Source: Isoetes taiwanensis (Eukaryota; Streptophyta; Lycopodiopsida; Isoetales; Isoetaceae). From it: 64,000 nucleotides of DNA. The notes under the pieces were generated by a model. It was given only the letters and a program-made list of their open reading frames with translations, was not told the DNA's origin and made no database searches. Location: assembly GCA_021234155.1 (NCBI GenBank), contig JAJEKV010000005.1:18646089-18710088 (forward strand). Direction: 5' to 3'. A program made the translations under genes and the position numbers. Below, piece by piece: positions 59,738 to 64,000 of this stretch. The stretch's first letter is position 1; each line of letters opens with the position of its first letter.

Positions 59738-60247
59738 ATAGACATTTTAGACATTCCTGATACAGCACTGGGGATTCGTAGTCTCATTTCTGAAAAAGTT
59801 ATCCACCATTTATGGGCATCTCCTTTGGCACAAAAAATGGAATATTACAAACGGGAGGTGAACATTATGATTAATTATGTGGAGCAAGATTACCTTGATA
59901 CTCTGATGGGATACAAACGACGCAGGCTTATTTCCCAAGCTCGGTTGCGGTCTCACTCCTTGGAGGTAGAGCGTGTTCATGATATTCCACATGAGCTAAG
60001 ATTTTGTCCATGTTGCAGAGAACCTGTTGTGGAAGATGAACACCATGCCTTTCTGGAATGCTGTAGATTTGAAGAGGTACATGATGCTTTTGGGATTGAT
60101 GCTACTTTGTCTAGAAGCTTTACGCTATTACTTTCGATGCCTCCAATGCGGCTTGGAGCTTATCTTCAAGCGTGGTGGGGACATCGAAAAATGATTTTAG
60201 ACTTGAATAGTCTAGCAGATGATATGGAGGCAAGAGGCCTCATTTAG
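59738..60247 (+). mobile_element. LINE 3' end (zinc-binding domain) fragment
   Basis: An open frame of about 165 codons (ATG at 59825 gives 140) reads RRRLISQARLRSHSLEVERV and then RFCPCCREPVVEDEHHAFLE. This is the C-x2-C...H...C pattern found after the reverse transcriptase in non-LTR elements of the kind that recruit a recognition helix for small polymerase ends. It differs from the L1-type end at 50562-50927, so a second LINE lineage is present. No transcriptase lies upstream and no A tail is visible downstream. The open frame suggests limited decay. Confidence 0.5.
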
Positions 60248-60455
60248 TGGACTTATTATAAGTCGTATTTAATTAAAGTGGGACAAATCTTGAATTTTGG
60301 GACTCGGACTGAAAATGGGACTCACACACCATAAAAGAAATTTCTGAATTGATTGCTTGAATAGAATTACACATGACACACATAGAATTGGGTTACTTGT
60401 TTTCCTCATAAATTTTACAAACCACTAGTTGAGATAGTTTTCAAACTTCTCAATA
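60248..60455. other. Gene-free spacer
   Basis: Nothing supported between the LINE fragment and the degraded minus-strand reading region. Confidence 0.4.
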
Positions 60456-63150
60456 TTATGTGCCCTCATACAATGATATAGCATGGAGGTTGCTCATGGC
60501 CTTGTCCATCTCCCTTCTTGGGATCTTGTGTGTGTTGTCCTTTGCAACGTGAGAACTTGGATATGACCACACCACACACTCCACCAATTCCCTCCTTTGA
60601 GGGTCAGCATAATTTGCCCTCCACTTCTTCTCCCAGCAGTCAGTGTATTGCTCCTTCAAGTTGCCCTTCTTGTGTCTCCCAATGGGCTCCCAATATTGAA
60701 TTTGGAATCCGGGCGCTAACTCCTCTCCATCGAGGCATAGTGGTGGTTACATCGAGAGTGCCACCCCTAACCATATTGGACAGTCCTCATCATCAGGCCT
60801 TACTAGCACAAAGTATCCTTCCTTGATGTCCTCAAAGGGATCCCACTCAGGAAGATCAAACCACTTCGGCTTTGAGGCCTTACTTCCCACAAACCACTTG
60901 GAACCCTTGTTGGGACCCAAGTGAGCATTCTTAGACGTGCTTGCACCTTGAGAACCCTCCCATCTTGACTCGGCAAGAACCCGTCTCTTAGCTCCCTCCC
61001 ACATGGTCATTCGGTTTCCAAGCATGTCCCAACTTTCTCCCAAGACTTGATTAGGGAGTCCATTTGATTTTTCTTAAGAGTGGAGGTGTGCTTTCCATTT
61101 GAACATCATCCCGGTGTGTTATGTAATCCTTGATGCCCTTCACCGGTTGGCTAGAGTCTTTGTTGTCTTGAAGGGAGGTAGTGGTTTTGGTTGCCCTTTA
61201 GGAATGAGAACTTCACCAGTGACACCCCTTTGCCACAACTCGATACCTTGTACAGGCATCCACAACTTGTCACCTGGTCTCCACTTATATTGCATGATTG
61301 GTATTCCATCCCTAACCCAAAACTTGAACTCAAGTGGCTTTTTGTGTGTCTGTCAACCGGTCCTTACCATCTAGCAAGTATCCTTCTACAAATGATTTCC
61401 AATCTGCAACCTCATCCATCAAGAAAGCCATTGGGTTGGGGTCAATGCAGCTCTCAAACACATCCATTAGTTCGGGGAGAGTGGTCACGTTTTTCTCTCT
61501 TGAGCTTGGTGGAGAAAGTTCCAAAGAATCCATCTATATCATCATCGTATGCCCAACCATCATGAATCCCACTTTCACAACTTTGAATACTCCCCTTCAC
61601 CATCCAAGTATGACATTGCCCCAAACATCCATCTATTCTTGTTTTCTTTCCAACAGGTTGTCCAACTGAACACATAGCTCCTCGGTGGTGATTTCTCAAG
61701 TAAGGGGAAATCATCCCAAGTCCTCCTTGATTCACTAGACACCTTGGATGTGAGCTTTTTATCCGCCTTTGGTAACAAAGCGGTTGATCATCCATCAAAG
61801 CCTCAAAAATGGGTCTTGAAGGGGAATACCTCCTCCCTTCTATCGATCCTTTCTCTAGTGTTCTCGGGCACTTGAAAATAGAGCTCACATGGAAGTTTGG
61901 ATCATCTCTCCATAGATCAAGCACAAAATGACCATATGTTCAGTTCCATGACCATGTGTTAATACACCCTTGGACTTACTTTCATTCAAAAAGCGTTTTG
62001 ACAACGCTTTTGGGTAAAGGATCTAGCTTTGGCAAGAAAGTCTTGTGTTGGTCCATCTTATCATGAATTATACACAAAAATTTGTCCTACCGCATCTCGG
62101 AAAATGTTCTCCTTTGCCAATACAACTGTCTACATGATATTTGGTCCCTTTGGTGATCTGCAAATTGCTCCCTAATTGCCATTCTTTCTTTCTCTATTGC
62201 GGTTGATGCAAGTGTATCCTTGAGTTGAATGCAAGTGTTGCACTTTGAGAATGGCATGTGTTGTAGGACACTCACGCCCAGAAGTGAGTGCTCCATAACT
62301 TACTTGAAATGTGATTGAGAAAGAGGCCTACCTCCAAGTGGTTTCTAGGATGGAGTTGACCTCCTTAAGGCACTCCTTCCGGATATAGTGTTGTGGCAAC
62401 ACTCTTTGCACCACTCAAGACACCGTGCTCGTTCACCTTCGACTTGTGAGGCATAGATTGAGACATGTATCTCACAAAAGCTCTCGAAGGCGCAATGGCC
62501 TTTAGAGTATTTGCTCTAGTTTTCAAAGTGAGTGCATTACCATGTTGGAACAAAGTGTGCCCTTTTCTAACCTGCTCCGATATCAGTAAAATGAAGACTT
62601 GCTCACCCCAAGAATCCATCTCAATGCTCTCATACATACCTTCATGCCCCTCAATTGATATAGTAGCCAAATCTGTGTTTTCATCATAGCTGGAATTCCT
62701 ACACAAGGAGTAAATGAAATTAATCCTATCTTTTTGAAGCTGTCCAATGTATTGGGACCTTATCGCGCGAGGTCATCCACATTTATCTTGCCTTTGTGCA
62801 ATCTAGGTTGCAACACTCTTGTCCCCTAATTGCCTCGGGTTTTCTTTGGTTGGTGCCATACTTTAGTCCTTTCTAAATATTTGTCACTTCTAGGCCTCTT
62901 GGACACCTTTTGGCTGCCTTTTATGAAAGACATAGCGTCTCTTCCTTGTGATCAAAGGATGCTCATCGACCACCAAATCTTCCACATGGCCTTGGGTGGG
63001 CCTTGGGGTGTGTAGTTCATGAGGGCAATCTAGAGTATCACCATTCTTGTGTGTAATATATCTAATTGGCCATCTCAAGCTGAGCTTGGGACTCCAAAGA
63101 GCCCCGAGCACACAATGCAATCACTAGAGCTTCCCGGGACATGATTGTAT
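60456..63150 (-). pseudogene. Degraded DUF7869-like protein gene
   Basis: About 2.7 kb of minus-strand sequence is protein-like across shifting frames. From the N-terminal side: DEHPLITRKRRYVFHKRQPK (about 62930-62990), a Cys pair with a long helix (KCNTCIQLKDTLAS near 62245, then ADHQRDQISCRQLYWQRR), DLWRDDPNFHVSSIFKC (near 61900), NKNRWMFGAMSYLDG (near 61620), VGFMMVGHT followed in the next frame by DDIDGFFGTFS (61510-61560), LMDEVADWKSFVEGYLLDG, and a C-terminal EGYFVLVRPDDEDCPIWLG (near 60790). The Cys pair, the NKNR and vGHT-DDID blocks fit DUF7869-type proteins as I remember them, a family spread like a mobile gene in plants, algae and animals. At least three frameshifts and several stops are present. 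No terminal repeats identified. Confidence 0.45.
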
Positions 63151-63394
63151 CAACTTCGATAAGAAGCTTCACAATGCCAACTCCAAGATGTTCATCTCCC
63201 GACCTCTCATCATTCACACTATCAAATGGATCAACTGCAGGTTATTATACCCTCTGCAAATACCGTGCAGTTTGCAAGGGTGCAACAAAAGGCAACCCAT
63301 CTTTCTCCATTGGAGCCTAGGGCAATGGCCTCCTTTGGACTTCCCCGGCTCCATTTTACTCATCTCACATGTTCCCGAATGAAAAAGCTCACAT

Positions 63395-63672
63395 TAAAAC
63401 CATATAGCCCCAAACACCACAAATATGACCATATGAACCATATAAAACCATACAAACATATTAAATATAATCATATTATATCATACAACCATATTAACTA
63501 AAATCATACAACCATATTAACTAAAATCATATAACCATATTAAAGCATACAACCACACTCATTCTAAACCATATGTAAACATTGTAAACATATATAACCA
63601 TTGAAACTATTCAACCATTGAAACCTTATTAAATACATAAGATAACATATATAAACATATAACCTACCCTTT
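63395..63672. repeat. AT-rich ACCATATTAA-type repeat
   Basis: Irregular repeats of (A)CCATATTAA and ACCATACAA, including two adjacent near-identical CAACCATATTAACTAAAATC units (63486-63530). No coding content. Confidence 0.75.
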
Positions 63673-64000
63673 CATATCTTGTCATGTCCACGTGGCGCCT
63701 CTTGGGGCTGAAACCGTGGCCATGTCGACAATCAAGACCGCCACGTCATGGAGGGCATGGCCCACGCGTGACAATGGTTTTATTATTGCACTTTTACGGG
63801 GTTCGAGGGTGCGGCTGTAATTAATCTTGCACCCTCTTCCTCTCCCCCGACCATTCTTCCTCCCCCCTTTTTCACGATCACTCATCCTCCCCTGTTTCCT
63901 TAGGGCGCTTCGCTTTACCGTCAGCGATCGATCGAACCGGCGATTTCCAAGGCCATCTTATGACAAAGTAGCTTGGTCGACGGATCAGGACGCTTCCAGC
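63673..64000. other. Gene-free right edge
   Basis: Higher GC than the preceding AT-rich repeat, with two ACGT-core motifs (CCACGTGG near 63689 and GCCACGTCAT near 63740) of the G-box type. They may be upstream sequence of a gene or element beyond the window. Nothing more can be supported. Confidence 0.3.

Overview
This window is plant nuclear DNA. The one intact host gene has many short exons with GT-AG introns and encodes a plant-type PIAL SUMO ligase. Around it lie degraded pentatricopeptide-repeat (PPR) sequences, an F-box/kelch exon, Ty3 chromoviruses and LINEs. The PPR style and the LINE zinc-binding ends remind me of ferns. Land plant is well supported; fern is an inference.

Layout. 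1-2.3 kb: local tandem repeats, no gene. 2.3-24.7 kb: two near-identical head-to-tail copies of an 11.2 kb segment made almost entirely of nested mobile elements. Each copy holds an unrecognised coding-like block, older Ty3 pieces, AT-rich spacer with an AATTCT hexamer array, a minus-strand Ty3 chromovirus end, a LINE inside that, and the start of a plus-strand chromovirus. 23.8-28.8 kb: the rest of that plus-strand chromovirus, with two LTRs and a GAGCC target-site duplication. 28.8-30.7 kb: more of the interrupted minus-strand element, then a fragment of another Ty3 element. 32.8-38.9 kb: the PIAL gene, 16 coding exons whose phases all join, 910 residues. 39-48 kb: mostly gene-free, with a dispersed minisatellite repeat, an orphan F-box/kelch exon and one possible minus-strand exon. 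48.1-51.1 kb: a 5'-truncated LINE with a 16 bp target-site duplication. 52.5-54.7 kb: a palindromic minisatellite and a foldback-like repeat. 54.8-56.3 kb: a 1.5 kb LTR followed by a tRNA-Met-type primer site. 57.6-60.3 kb: broken PPR sequences and a second kind of LINE 3' end. 60.4-63.2 kb: a long degraded minus-strand reading region that resembles DUF7869-type proteins.

Relative history: a minus-strand chromovirus was hit by a LINE and later by a plus-strand relative of the same family. The whole nest was then duplicated in tandem by a break inside the younger element. The only gene that clearly looks functional is the PIAL gene, whose Arabidopsis relatives act in SUMO chain formation and transposon silencing. 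I found no convincing new multi-gene system. The features most worth a second look are the duplicated nest, a tRNA-like segment carried by the LTRs, the foldback region and the DUF7869-like reading region.
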